Notes: a model not told the origin generated them from the letters alone. Positions 45,706 to 54,828 are shown, counted from the first letter of the stretch. The stretch is 64,000 nucleotides of DNA from Flavobacterium sp. Root186 (GCF_001428525.1 NZ_LMHW01000011.1:248001-312000), one strand, 5' to 3'. Numbers and translations are program-made.

Positions 45706-47484
45706 TTAAAGTAATTCTTTTTCCGAAAGTTGTTTTAAATATAACGATGCATAGTAGCCTTCCTGATTTATTAATTGATTATGAGAGCCTTGTTGAATGA
45801 TTTCGCCATCCTCAAGAATGATGATTCTATCAGCATTTTTGGCGGAAGATACTCGGTGACTGACAATTATGGTAGTTTTATCCTTACAAAATTCAAATAG
45901 ATTATGTAGGATAGTTTCCTCAGTTTCGGTATCAACAGCAGACAAACAATCATCAAAAAGTAAAATGGCAGGATTTTTTATAATTGCTCTTGCGATCGAT
46001 ACGCGCTGCTTTTGCCCGCCGGAGAGCGTAATTCCTCTTTCTCCTAAAATAGTGTCGTATTGCTTGTTAAATGCGATAATATTATCGTGTACGACAGCAT
46101 TTTTGGCTGCTTTAATAACCTCTTCATCACTCGCATTTTGATTTCCGAATTTGATATTATTTTTAATGGTGTCCGAAAATAAGAATGCATCCTGAGGAAC
46201 AATTCCGATACTGTTTCTTAAATCGTTTAAATTTAAAGAGCTAATTTCATTTTGGTCAATCGTAATTCTTCCATCGGTAACATCATAAAGACGGGAAATC
46301 AAAGATAGAATGGTAGATTTTCCAGAACCGGTTTTTCCTAAAATTGCAAGTGTTTCTCCTTTTTTTACCGTGAAACTTACATTTTTTAAAGCTTCAATAT
46401 TAGTGTCTTCATACGTATAACTAACATTTTCAAAAGCAATTGAGCCTTGAATGTCTGATGAATTTTGATTGTTGTTTTTAATCTCCGGTTCAATTTTTAA
46501 AAATTCGTTTAAACGTTTTTGAGAAGCCTCTGCTTCCTGAACCATTGATGAAACCCATCCAAGAGAAGCAACAGGCCAGGTTAGCATATTTATGTATAAA
46601 ATAAATTCGGCAATAGTACCAATATTTGGAATTGTTCCGTTGATGTACATAACACCTCCAAAATAAATTACAACCAAATTACTAATTCCGATAAGGGCAA
46701 TCATTAAAGGCCCAAACAGCGACTGAACTTTGGCCAGATCTAAACTCTTGCGTTTACTTTCTTCTGCAAGATTTACCATGTTGTTTTGGTGCTGATTTTC
46801 TAAAGAATAGGCTTTTATAACTCTGATTCCGGAAAATATTTCCTGAGTAAAACTCGAAACTTTAGATAAATACTGTTGAAAAGTAGTGCTTCGTTTATTT
46901 ATTTCTGAACTCAGTTTAAAAATACAATAAGACAAAATTGGTAACGGAAGTATTGTATATAAAGTCAACAGAGGTGAAACATTGTACATATATAATAATA
47001 CGATCGCAAAACGAATAAACGTATTTATGGTATACATTACAGCTGGACCTACATACATACGAACTTTAGAAACGTCTTCGCTAATTCGGTTCATTAAATC
47101 TCCCGTACGGTTTTGTTTGTAGAAATTTTGAGAAAGGTTTTCGTATTGTCTAAAAACTTCATTTTTTAAATCAAACTCGATATGACGCGACATTACAATT
47201 AAAGTCTGACGCATTAAAAAGGTAAGGAACCCTCCAACAATTGCACTTCCGGTGATTAAGAGCACATTATGAATTAATTCCTGCTGATAAAAATCTACAA
47301 GTATAGAAGATTTTTTATCGGCATCTGATAATTTTAAAAACCGCTCGATAATGTCAAATGAATGGCTGACAAGCTTTGGAGTAAATAAAAAGAATATTTG
47401 TGCGATTATGGTGATTAAAATTCCAAGCGAAAAACTGAATTTATATTTAATGAAATATTTGTTTAAATAGCTTAATTCTTTCAT
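45706..47484 (-). CDS. ABC exporter, fused permease and ATPase
   Basis: A 592-residue half-transporter. Residues 1-310 hold six membrane helices of the type I exporter fold; residues about 345-580 form the ATPase. Walker A is LGKTGSGKST, the Q-loop VPQDAFLFS, signature LSGGQKQR, and the switch His in IIVSHR. Walker B is AILLFDDCLSAVD, with Asp in place of the usual catalytic Glu. This variant is known from the degenerate half of heterodimers such as YheI/BmrC, so a second subunit may be encoded elsewhere. Substrate unknown. Confidence 0.9.
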   Translation of the reverse strand: MKELSYLNKYFIKYKFSFSLGILITIIAQIFFLFTPKLVSHSFDIIERFLKLSDADKKSSILVDFYQQELIHNVLLITGSAIVGGFLTFLMRQTLIVMSRHIEFDLKNEVFRQYENLSQNFYKQNRTGDLMNRISEDVSKVRMYVGPAVMYTINTFIRFAIVLLYMYNVSPLLTLYTILPLPILSYCIFKLSSEINKRSTTFQQYLSKVSSFTQEIFSGIRVIKAYSLENQHQNNMVNLAEESKRKSLDLAKVQSLFGPLMIALIGISNLVVIYFGGVMYINGTIPNIGTIAEFILYINMLTWPVASLGWVSSMVQEAEASQKRLNEFLKIEPEIKNNNQNSSDIQGSIAFENVSYTYEDTNIEALKNVSFTVKKGETLAILGKTGSGKSTILSLISRLYDVTDGRITIDQNEISSLNLNDLRNSIGIVPQDAFLFSDTIKNNIKFGNQNASDEEVIKAAKNAVVHDNIIAFNKQYDTILGERGITLSGGQKQRVSIARAIIKNPAILLFDDCLSAVDTETEETILHNLFEFCKDKTTIIVSHRVSSAKNADRIIILEDGEIIQQGSHNQLINQEGYYASLYLKQLSEKELL

Positions 47485-47630
47485 TTTTTTAAGAGATTCG
47501 ATATTGACTTGATTTAATTTTATGAATTATTCTTAATTAAAAGTATAATAAAATGCAATCTAATCAAAATAAATATTTTGTATAATTGTTATTTTAAAGA
47601 TAAAAAATTAGCACATGTATATTTTTTGTT

Positions 47631-47638
47631 TATGTTTG
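47631..47638 (+). promoter_or_regulatory. Leucine dehydrogenase promoter -7 box
   Basis: TATGTTTG, exact TAnnTTTG match, giving a leader of about 45-50 bases before the ATG at 47689. No matching -33 TTG was found. Confidence 0.4.
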
Positions 47639-47688
47639 AGTTGTCTTTTTGACAAATTCATAATTTTAAACAACTAAATAGTAACGCT

Positions 47689-48795
47689 ATGGATGCAACT
47701 TTCGCAACTGGAAAGGAACTTCAAAAAATGGATCCTGTTTTTGGTCAATTATCTTTTGACGATCACGAACAAATTGTATTTTGCAATGACAAAGATACAG
47801 GTTTAAAAGCAATTATTGGTATTCATAATTCAGTTATGGGGCCAGCTTTAGGAGGTACTAGAATGTGGAATTACAATACTGAATGGGAAGCATTAAACGA
47901 TGTTTTGCGTCTTTCAAGAGGTATGACATATAAATCTGCTATTACCGGTCTGAATATTGGCGGTGGTAAAGCAGTAATTATTGGTGATGCTAAAACGCAG
48001 AAAACACCAGAATTGATGCGTAAGTTTGGTGAGTTTGTGCACTCTTTAAGCGGAAGATATATTACAGCGGAAGATGTTGGAATGGAAACTAAAGACATGG
48101 ATACTGTAAGAGACGTAACACCTTATGTTACCGGAATCTCTGAAGAAAGAGGCGGATCCGGAAATCCTTCTCCTGTAACAGCTTACGGAGTTTATTTAGG
48201 AATGAAAGCGGCTGCAAAAAGTCAGTTTGGTTCTGATGTTTTAGAAGGTAAAAAAGTTTTGGTTCAGGGAATTGGACACGTGGGTGAAACACTGGTTGAA
48301 TATTTAACTAAAGAAGGAGCTCAGGTAACGATTACGGATATTAATGAAGAAAAATTATATCAGGTTGCTTCAAAATACAATGCGGCAATTTATACTGGTG
48401 AAGATTTATATACGGCTGATGTTGATATCTATGCGCCTTGTGCAATGGGAGCAACAATTAATGACAATACAGTAGAAAAAATTAAAGCTAAAGTTATTGC
48501 TGGTGCAGCAAACAACCAATTGGCAGATGAAAATGTTCACGGTGCAAGATTACAGGAAAGAGGAATTTTATATGCTCCTGATTTCTTGATCAATGCTGGT
48601 GGAATCATCAATGTTTATGCTGAATTAGAACATTATGGAAAAGCTGAAATCATGGCTAAAACAGAAAATATCTATAATACTACCTTAGAAATTATCGATT
48701 ATGCTGTGAGAAACGGTATGACAACACATAAAGCTGCGCTTACAATTGCTCAAAATCGTATCGATGCGAGAAAGATTGAAAACGCTAAGAAATAA
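47689..48795 (+). CDS. ldh: Leucine dehydrogenase (Glu/Leu/Phe/Val dehydrogenase family)
   Basis: A 368-residue NAD-dependent amino-acid dehydrogenase that reversibly deaminates branched-chain amino acids. The substrate site is PALGGTRMWNY and the catalytic Lys follows in MTYKSAITGLNIGGGKA. The Rossmann motif is VQGIGHVGETL. The second half has CAMGATIND and GAANNQLAD, typical of leucine rather than glutamate dehydrogenases. In this group it feeds iso-fatty-acid synthesis, the main lipids of Flavobacteria. A terminator hairpin follows about 45 bases downstream. Confidence 0.9.
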   Translation: MDATFATGKELQKMDPVFGQLSFDDHEQIVFCNDKDTGLKAIIGIHNSVMGPALGGTRMWNYNTEWEALNDVLRLSRGMTYKSAITGLNIGGGKAVIIGDAKTQKTPELMRKFGEFVHSLSGRYITAEDVGMETKDMDTVRDVTPYVTGISEERGGSGNPSPVTAYGVYLGMKAAAKSQFGSDVLEGKKVLVQGIGHVGETLVEYLTKEGAQVTITDINEEKLYQVASKYNAAIYTGEDLYTADVDIYAPCAMGATINDNTVEKIKAKVIAGAANNQLADENVHGARLQERGILYAPDFLINAGGIINVYAELEHYGKAEIMAKTENIYNTTLEIIDYAVRNGMTTHKAALTIAQNRIDARKIENAKK

Positions 48796-48799
48796 TTAG

Positions 48800-48965
48800 T
48801 GTTCAGTGTTCACTTTTTTTAGTGTTCAGTTATAGTATTTAGTCTCAGTTTACGGTTTTATCTGTAAACTGAGATTTTTTTTATCTGTATTCTAAGCTGA
48901 ACACTAAATACTGAACACTGATAACTCCAACAGACCACTAAATTCTGAAAACTGACCACTAAAAC
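48800..48965. repeat. Family E words (GTGTTCAGT, ACTGAACACT)
   Basis: Several copies of AGTGTTCAGTGTTCAC, TAGTGTTCAGT, GAACACTAAATACTGAACAC and TGAAAACTGACCACTA occur in both orientations around the leucine dehydrogenase terminator. They match the CAGTTTTCAGT words at 43675-43738 in style. The region has no gene. Confidence 0.5.
48841..48882 (+). terminator. Terminator of the leucine dehydrogenase gene
   Basis: CTCAGTTTACGG-TTTTA-TCTGTAAACTGAG followed by a T-run; stem CTCAGTTTAC/GTAAACTGAG. Confidence 0.8.
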
Positions 48966-49010
48966 CATGACTTTTTTGTGAATTAATTTTAAAATATGCC
49001 TTAAAAGTTA

Positions 49011-49018
49011 TACTTTTG
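49011..49018 (+). promoter_or_regulatory. nusB promoter -7 box
   Basis: TACTTTTG, exact TAnnTTTG match, 29 bases before the GTG start at 49047. Confidence 0.5.
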
Positions 49019-49046
49019 CAGACTAATTTTTAAATGTTCTTACAAG

Positions 49047-49991
49047 GTGGTAAATAGAAGACACATACGCGTTAAAGTAATGCAATCCATTTATGCAATG
49101 CACCAAAGCGGTTCTGATAATATGGAAAAAGAAGAGAAATTTCTTTTTTACAGTATTGATAATATTCAGGACTTATATCTTATAATGCTTTCTTCATTGA
49201 TTGAAATTTGTAAAAAAGAATCTGTTTATTTGCATCTTTCAAGCAAAAAACATCTTGCAACTGCTGCAGAACGTAATCCGAACGAAAAGTTCATCAAAAA
49301 CAAAATCTTTCAGCTTCTTGCCGAAAGTAATTCCCTTAGCATCGCTTTAGAAAATCGTAAAATCAACAACTGGTCATTAAACGACGATTATATCATTTTA
49401 CTTTTAAATGATATTAAAGCAAGCGATTTGTATAAAAAATACATGAGCAATAATGTCAATACTTTTGAGGAAGACAAACAATTTATTGCTGATTTATTTG
49501 CCGAAGTTATTGTCCCGAATGATAAATTATATGAATATTTAGAGGATGATAAATTGACTTGGGTTGATGATATTCCGGTTGTAAATACGCATATTATCAA
49601 ACAATTGAAAGCAATTAAAACAGAAGATCCGGACGATTTTAGAGTTCCTAAATTGTATAAAGACGTTGAGGATAAAGATTTTGCTAAAGATTTGTTCAGA
49701 AGAACAGTTTTAAACGAATCTGTTTTAGCAAAAGAGTATGACGATAAAACACCAAACTGGGACAGTGAAAGGATTGCCGAAATTGATACAATTATCCTGA
49801 AAATGGCAATTTGCGAATTTTTGAAATTCCCTTCAATTCCTGTAAAAGTAACTCTTAACGAATATTTAGAAATTGCAAAAGAGTATTCTACACCAAAAAG
49901 TAGTATTTTTATCAACGGAATTTTAGATAACCTTGTAAAAGAACTTACGGCTAATAAAAAGATGGTAAAAGTAGGTAGAGGGTTAATGTAA
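49047..49991 (+). CDS. nusB: Transcription antitermination factor NusB, long form
   Basis: A 314-residue NusB, more than twice the usual 140 residues. The first NusB helix is residues 3-20 (RRHIRVKVMQSIYAMHQS); the other conserved helices come only at about residues 230-295 (AEIDTIILKMAICEFLKFPS, LNEYLEIAKEYST, FINGILDNL). The 200 residues between are helical, rich in Lys, Asp and Glu, and not known from E. coli. NusB with NusE forms the rRNA antitermination complex. The start is GTG at 49047. yajC follows 91 bases later. Confidence 0.9.
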   Translation: MVNRRHIRVKVMQSIYAMHQSGSDNMEKEEKFLFYSIDNIQDLYLIMLSSLIEICKKESVYLHLSSKKHLATAAERNPNEKFIKNKIFQLLAESNSLSIALENRKINNWSLNDDYIILLLNDIKASDLYKKYMSNNVNTFEEDKQFIADLFAEVIVPNDKLYEYLEDDKLTWVDDIPVVNTHIIKQLKAIKTEDPDDFRVPKLYKDVEDKDFAKDLFRRTVLNESVLAKEYDDKTPNWDSERIAEIDTIILKMAICEFLKFPSIPVKVTLNEYLEIAKEYSTPKSSIFINGILDNLVKELTANKKMVKVGRGLM

Positions 49992-50082
49992 AAAAAAAAA
50001 AATGTGTTGTCACTCTAAGCGAATCCGAAGAGCCAGCTCCAAAATAAAATATTAATATAAATCAAAAAACAGAATTTAAATT

Positions 50083-50358
50083 ATGGGACAATTAACTCAA
50101 TTTGCGCCATTTCTATTAATGTTTGTGGTAATCTATTTCTTCATGATCAGACCACAGCAAAAAAGAGCAAAAAACGAAAAAGAATTTGAAAGCAGCCTAA
50201 AAGTAGGTGATAAAATAGTTACTAAAAGTGGTTTTCACGGTAAAATTGCTGAATTAGCAGAAACTACTGTTGTAATTGAAACTATGTCAGGAAAATTAAA
50301 ATTAGAGCGTTCAGCTATTTCTTTGGAAATGAGTGCTGCCTTGAATAAAAAGGCTTAA
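50083..50358 (+). CDS. yajC: Preprotein translocase accessory subunit YajC
   Basis: A 91-residue single-span membrane protein of the SecDF-YajC holotranslocon. One hydrophobic helix (FAPFLLMFVVIYFFMIRPQQ, residues 7-26, ending in the family's FFMIRPQQK) is followed by a cytoplasmic domain with LKVGDKIVTKSGFHGKI. The gene follows nusB, an order common in Flavobacteria, and ends in a terminator. Confidence 0.93.
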   Translation: MGQLTQFAPFLLMFVVIYFFMIRPQQKRAKNEKEFESSLKVGDKIVTKSGFHGKIAELAETTVVIETMSGKLKLERSAISLEMSAALNKKA

Positions 50359-50381
50359 GCTTTTTTAAATTACAATATTTT

Positions 50382-50419
50382 AAATCCCAAATTCCAAATA
50401 TGGAGTTTGGGATTTTTTT
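50382..50419 (+). terminator. Terminator of yajC
   Basis: AAATCCCAAA, loop including TTCCAAATATGGAG, then TTTGGGATTT and eight T, 24 bases after the stop codon. The loop uses family D words. Confidence 0.8.
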
Positions 50420-50443
50420 TGTTTATACTAAGGGTGTCTGGAA

Positions 50444-50526
50444 TGTCATTGCGAGGAACGAAGCAATCTCACGATGCTTATCACGATGTTCATGTTAGTG
50501 CGGTTGCTTCGTTCCTCGCAATGACA
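50444..50526. repeat. Family F inverted repeat, 23-bp perfect arms
   Basis: Arm TGTCATTGCGAGGAACGAAG plus CAA at 50444-50466; the exact reverse complement at 50504-50526. The arms enclose ATCTCACGATGCTTATCACG-type sequence. This word is common in intergenic regions of many genomes. It lies between convergent genes. Confidence 0.85.
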
Positions 50527-50538
50527 ATAGTTTGTGTA

Positions 50539-50578
50539 AAAAAACCTTTGTCAAAGTTTTAAACTTTGACAAAGGTCT
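50539..50578 (-). terminator. Terminator of the YdeI-like gene
   Basis: Minus strand ACCTTTGTCAAAGTTT-AA-AACTTTGACAAAGGTTTTTTT, a 16-bp perfect stem, 45 bases after the stop at 50623. Confidence 0.85.
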
Positions 50579-50622
50579 TATATAGCTTGGAATTTGAGAT
50601 TTAAAAAATTGAAATTTAAAAT

Positions 50623-51183
50623 CTATCTGTATTTATCATTCAACCCAACATTCCCTAAAATCATCGGAATCACTTTTTCAATTCTCGAAAGTTTTGTTTT
50701 TTCCTGTTTGGCAGTTTCAATATATTCCAGAAACTCGTATTGTTTATAAGGACTAAATTTTTCAAAAGCTTCTTTTAAAGCTGGATTTTTAATCATTTCT
50801 GCATTAAGAAGTTCAGAAACTATAGCTTCTTTTTTTGAAGGTTTAATGATTTTTCCCTGCTTTTCATTTTCAATAGCTTCTAAGATATATTCTAAAATTT
50901 CTTTTTCATTTATTTCTTCTTTTGAAGCAAAACGCCATTGGCGCAGTGATTTTGTAACTTGTTCCTGAGCATTAATGAGTTTCTTTTTCTCATCTTTCAG
51001 GAAAACCCCATTAAAAAACCAAATCGTAAAATAATCTTTAAAACCTCCTATACCAATAACATTCTTTTTCTCATAAACATAAACCGGACCGCCCCATTTT
51101 GTGGTTTCTTTTAGCTCGGTTTTGTCAATGATAGCTTTAAGGAGAAGTAATTCTTCTTCCCATTGGCTTCCATATTTCCACAT
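50623..51183 (-). CDS. YdeI/OmpD-associated-family protein (DUF1801-type N-domain)
   Basis: A 186-residue soluble protein. The N-terminal part is a DUF1801/YdhG-like domain (ETTKWGGPVYVYEKKNVIGI...WFFNGVFL), and the C-terminal 55 residues match the YdeI/OmpD-associated helical tail (LKEAFEKFSPYKQYEFLEYI.. AKQEKTKLSRIEKVIPMI, landmarks FSPYKQYEFL and RIEKVIPMI). A TTG start at 51210 directly after the pepT stop is possible; ATG 51183, preceded by AAAGGG, is chosen. It is cotranscribed with pepT. Role unknown. Confidence 0.8.
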   Translation of the reverse strand: MWKYGSQWEEELLLLKAIIDKTELKETTKWGGPVYVYEKKNVIGIGGFKDYFTIWFFNGVFLKDEKKKLINAQEQVTKSLRQWRFASKEEINEKEILEYILEAIENEKQGKIIKPSKKEAIVSELLNAEMIKNPALKEAFEKFSPYKQYEFLEYIETAKQEKTKLSRIEKVIPMILGNVGLNDKYR

Positions 51184-51210
51184 CCCTTTATTTTCAGAAC
51201 CTGATTCCAA

Positions 51211-52488
51211 TTATTTTTTTGCTTTAGAATTTTCTTTTACATCAAAAATACCCGGAATTGCTGTTAGTTCAGCAATTTTTACAATAACATCAGTCGCTTT
51301 TTGAATACTTTCTGCAGGAACATATTCATATTTTCCGTGGAAGTTGTGTCCGCCCGCAAAAATATTTGGGCAAGGTAATCCCATATAGGATAACTGTGAT
51401 CCGTCAGTACCGCCGCGAATAGGTTTAATGATGGGCTTGATGTTTAACTCGCGCATTGCTTTTTCGGCAATATCAACAATATGTTTTACCGGAAGTACTT
51501 TTTCTTTCATATTGTAATACTGATCTTTAATTTCAGTAGTCACAATATCTTCACCGAATTGTTTAGCAAATTTCTTATTGATTTTTTTGGCAATTTTTCC
51601 AATTAAATCTTTTCGTTTTTCAAACTTGTTCTTGTTATGATCGCGGATAATTAGCTCTAAAACCGTTTCTTCGATACTTCCCGTTAAATGATGAACATGG
51701 TAAAAACCTTCGTAACCTTTTGTTTCCTGCGGAGTTTCGCCTTTAGGAAGCTCATTGATGAATTCATTTGCAATCAACATTGAGTTGATCATTTTTCCTT
51801 TTGCATAACCAGGATGAACACTTTTTCCTTTAAAAGTAATTTTAGCCCCGGCAGCATTAAAATTTTCATATTCTAATTCGCCAATCTGGCTTCCATCCAT
51901 AGTGTACGCCCATTGAGCACCAAATTTTTCCACATCAAAATGATGTGCACCGCGTCCAATTTCTTCATCGGGAGTAAAACCAATTCTGATTTTTCCATGT
52001 TTGATTTCCGGATGCTGAATTAAATATTCCATTGCTGAAACAATCTCTGTAATTCCAGCTTTATCATCGGCGCCTAATAGAGTCGTTCCGTCAGTTGTAA
52101 TGATCGTCTGTCCTTTATATTGTAATAAATCTTTAAAGTAATTAGGAGAAAGAATGATATTTTTCTCAGCGTTTAAAACAATATCTTTTCCGTCGTAATT
52201 CTCTACAATCTGCGGTTTTACATTTGCACCGCTAAAGTCTGGTGAAGTGTCAAAATGAGAAACAAACCCAATTGTTGGAACTTCATGATCAACATTACTT
52301 GGCAAAGTTGCCATAATGTAAGCTTTGTCATCTATCGTAACATCTGTTAGGCCGATTTCTTTTAGTTCTTCGACTAATTTATTGGCAAGATTCCATTGTT
52401 TTTCTGTACTTGGGGTTGTTTTCGAATTCGGATCTGATTCAGTATCAATTGTTACATAACTGATAAAACGATCTATGATATGTTGCAT
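51211..52488 (-). CDS. pepT: Peptidase T (tripeptidase)
   Basis: A 425-residue M20B di-zinc aminopeptidase that removes N-terminal residues from tripeptides. Metal-site motifs are [41 protein letters not shown] and [16 protein letters not shown]; the last ligand His is in [15 protein letters not shown]. Length is a little over the usual 410. The promoter box is 17 bases before the start. The YdeI-like gene follows directly. Confidence 0.95.
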   Translation of the reverse strand: MQHIIDRFISYVTIDTESDPNSKTTPSTEKQWNLANKLVEELKEIGLTDVTIDDKAYIMATLPSNVDHEVPTIGFVSHFDTSPDFSGANVKPQIVENYDGKDIVLNAEKNIILSPNYFKDLLQYKGQTIITTDGTTLLGADDKAGITEIVSAMEYLIQHPEIKHGKIRIGFTPDEEIGRGAHHFDVEKFGAQWAYTMDGSQIGELEYENFNAAGAKITFKGKSVHPGYAKGKMINSMLIANEFINELPKGETPQETKGYEGFYHVHHLTGSIEETVLELIIRDHNKNKFEKRKDLIGKIAKKINKKFAKQFGEDIVTTEIKDQYYNMKEKVLPVKHIVDIAEKAMRELNIKPIIKPIRGGTDGSQLSYMGLPCPNIFAGGHNFHGKYEYVPAESIQKATDVIVKIAELTAIPGIFDVKENSKAKK

Positions 52489-52504
52489 TTCTTTTTATTT
52501 TTAG

Positions 52505-52512
52505 CAAATATA
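52505..52512 (-). promoter_or_regulatory. pepT promoter -7 box
   Basis: Minus strand TATATTTG, exact consensus, 17 bases before the ATG at 52488. Confidence 0.55.
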
Positions 52513-52555
52513 GGCATTTTTTTTAGCGGACATATTTTGAGGTTTAGTTCAAAAA

Positions 52556-52587
52556 TAAAAAAGGATTCTGTTTTAAGAATCCCTTTT
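52556..52587 (-). terminator. Terminator of the FGE gene
   Basis: Minus strand AAGGGATTCTTAAAACAGAATCCTTTTTT; stem GGATTCT/AGAATCC, 20 bases after the stop at 52607. Confidence 0.8.
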
Positions 52588-52606
52588 GCCGTAGTTTTTT
52601 ATCTTT

Positions 52607-53749
52607 TTAAATACTTTTTACGCATCTAAAACCAAGATGATTGGCAGCAGATCTAATTTCGCCTTTTCCTCTTGTTCCCACCATATATCGTGTGCAATAT
52701 TGATCTGTACATAAAAAGGACCCGCCGCGGTGAACTTTTTTTATTTGAGTTGGATCATTAGGGTCATTATATGCATCTGGCCCTTGCGGGTTTTTAGCTG
52801 TTATCCCGTTTTCGCTTAATGATTTATAATAATCTACACTATACCAGTCGTTTGTCCATTCCCATACATTTCCTGCAACATCATACAATCCGTAAGCATT
52901 TGGAGCAAATTGCGCGACAGGAGCAATGCCTTTAAAACCATCTTCTCCCGTATCACCATCTTTAATGGGGAAATGTCCCTGATAAATATTGGCCTGAAAT
53001 TTTCCCTTAGGTTTCAACGTGTTTCCCCAGGCGTAGATTTCCCCGGTTTTTCCGCCTCTGGCAGCAAATTCCCATTCTGCTTCAGTTGGAAGTCTTTTTC
53101 CTGCCCATTTTGCATAAGCTGCAGCATCTTCATAAGTGATATGTACAACAGGATATTTCTCTTTGCCTTTTATAGAGCTTTGAGGGCCAAGCGGATGTTT
53201 CCAGTCTGTTCCTCCAACGTAAGACCACCATTGCAGAAAATTATTCAAATTTACTGCGGATGGAGTAGGAGTGAATATTACAGAACCTGTAATTAAATCT
53301 TCTTCGGCTGCAGTTGGAAATTCTTCTTTAGTGGGTTTTTGTTCAGCAACGGTAATATATCCGGTTGCTTTTACAAATTTTTCATATTCTTCGTTTGTCA
53401 CTTCTGTTTTATCCATATAATAGCCGTCAACATACACGCGATGAATAGGAGCAGCATCTTTTGTTACGCCAGATAAACTGCATAAACTTTCATCTGCGAC
53501 ATTACTTCCCATTGAGAATTCGCCGCCAGGAATCCAGACCATTCCTTCTGGGGCTTTTCCTGTCGGTTTATTTTTATTTTCGATTGTTGGTTTAAATGCC
53601 GATGGTTCTGATGCATTTGGAGTTTCATGACAATCCAAAGCCGTTTCTGTTACTTTTACTTTAGGTGAAATTAATCTTGTTACACCGTAAGTAATTGAAA
53701 TTATGGAGATTGTTAGTATAGCGAAAATCCAAAAAGTTTTATTTTTCAT
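52607..53749 (-). CDS. Membrane-anchored formylglycine-generating enzyme (FGE)
   Basis: A 380-residue FGE-sulfatase-fold protein. Residues 6-25 are a hydrophobic anchor or signal, so the catalytic domain faces the periplasm. MVWIPGGEFSMGS opens the domain; KRLPTEAEWEFAARGG and GLYDVAGNVWEWTNDWY follow. Unlike most family members it retains the copper-binding cysteine pair, RGGSFLCTDQYCTRY, so it can be a true FGE that converts a sulfatase Cys to formylglycine. No sulfatase gene is in the window. Flanked by its own promoter and terminator. Confidence 0.9.
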   Translation of the reverse strand: MKNKTFWIFAILTISIISITYGVTRLISPKVKVTETALDCHETPNASEPSAFKPTIENKNKPTGKAPEGMVWIPGGEFSMGSNVADESLCSLSGVTKDAAPIHRVYVDGYYMDKTEVTNEEYEKFVKATGYITVAEQKPTKEEFPTAAEEDLITGSVIFTPTPSAVNLNNFLQWWSYVGGTDWKHPLGPQSSIKGKEKYPVVHITYEDAAAYAKWAGKRLPTEAEWEFAARGGKTGEIYAWGNTLKPKGKFQANIYQGHFPIKDGDTGEDGFKGIAPVAQFAPNAYGLYDVAGNVWEWTNDWYSVDYYKSLSENGITAKNPQGPDAYNDPNDPTQIKKVHRGGSFLCTDQYCTRYMVGTRGKGEIRSAANHLGFRCVKSI

Positions 53750-53792
53750 TGTAATGGTTTTTTAAGCTGTATTGGTTGTCAATAAGTTGAAT

Positions 53793-53800
53793 CAAAAGTA
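53793..53800 (-). promoter_or_regulatory. FGE gene promoter -7 box
   Basis: Minus strand TACTTTTG, exact consensus, 44 bases before the ATG at 53749. Confidence 0.5.
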
Positions 53801-53859
53801 TGAAAATAACCTTTAAAGTTATATTAGTTTGATGGAATTAATAAAATAAGTATATTTTG

Positions 53860-54828
53860 TTATTTATCTTCTTCAACCAGTACTACTTCATATTTGTCTT
53901 TTCCGTCAACTTTTACAGGTTGATAGTAGGTTTCACCAAACTTAACATATTTTACATCGCCAATTGTCACTTCTTTACCACCTTCCGGTAAATTGTCAAC
54001 AATAGTTCCTGCTGTTGGAGGCACAACTTTGTATGTACTGCCATCTTTTTCATAATAAGTTCCTCCGTAATAATAATTGTTGACCGTTCCGGTATTAACC
54101 GTTTGCGCTCCACTCGGAATATTATTTACTGTTCCTCCAACTGGTGCCGGAACAGCGGTATAACCTCCATTTGAAGGTGCGTACCAAACTCCCTGATCAT
54201 AATGATACTGCGTACTTTCTACACTCACAACTATGGCTGTTACGGCTAAAGTTGCTACAAAAAATCCCCAAGGATGCCAAACTGGGCCATAATAAAATGG
54301 TCTGTATGGATGAAAGTAATACGGATTGTAAGCATGATATCTGTAACCGCCATACACATAAGGCGGACGAGCATAAACAACAGTATTTCGTCTAACAACA
54401 GTATTTCTGTTGTTATTTATTGTAATGTCTCTGCTTCTGTCAACGTTTCTGGTATTCCCACTTATGTTGGTGTTTCTATTGCCGGAATTTCTAATGTTAT
54501 TATTAGAATTTCGGTTAGAGTTATTGGTTCTATTGCTAATCTTTGTGTTTGAACCATTAGAAGGTCTGGTAACTTTTGTTCCTGAACCATTTGAACCCGG
54601 TCTTGTTACTGCCGGCTTGTTTGTAGAGGGTTTTGTTACTGCTGGTCGTGATTGATTGGCAGGTCTTGATTGATGTGCCGGTCTTGCCTGTGCAGCTCCT
54701 CCAGCTCTGTGAACGCCACCGCCGCTGCCGCCGCGTCGTTGTGCTATGCTGTCAATAGAAATCAAAAAAAACGATCCGGCTAAACATATTGTTACTGCTT
54801 TTCTTATTGTTTTGTTTATATTTTTCAT
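53860..54828 (-). CDS. DUF6515 exported protein with low-complexity N-half
   Basis: A 322-residue exported protein. Residues 1-29 are a signal peptide (SIDSIAQ). Residues 30-135 are low-complexity, rich in Gly, Arg, Ser, Asn and Pro, with repeats such as PAVTRPG and SRPANQ. Then comes a Tyr/His/Pro-rich segment (YRYHAYNPYYFHPYRPFYYGP), a single hydrophobic helix (FFVATLAVTAIVVSVE) and two repeats of a small beta unit (GTYYEKDGSTYKVVPPTAG; GETYYQPVKVDGKDKYEVV), typical of DUF6515. Envelope role unknown. The porin gene lies 67 bases upstream. Confidence 0.75.
   Translation of the reverse strand: MKNINKTIRKAVTICLAGSFFLISIDSIAQRRGGSGGGVHRAGGAAQARPAHQSRPANQSRPAVTKPSTNKPAVTRPGSNGSGTKVTRPSNGSNTKISNRTNNSNRNSNNNIRNSGNRNTNISGNTRNVDRSRDITINNNRNTVVRRNTVVYARPPYVYGGYRYHAYNPYYFHPYRPFYYGPVWHPWGFFVATLAVTAIVVSVESTQYHYDQGVWYAPSNGGYTAVPAPVGGTVNNIPSGAQTVNTGTVNNYYYGGTYYEKDGSTYKVVPPTAGTIVDNLPEGGKEVTIGDVKYVKFGETYYQPVKVDGKDKYEVVLVEEDK

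Noticed and set aside
49388..49915. 175-residue open frame on the minus strand antisense to nusB
   Set aside because: Serine/isoleucine-rich mirror of a conserved gene; no promoter box, no domain, and codon use fits the nusB frame.
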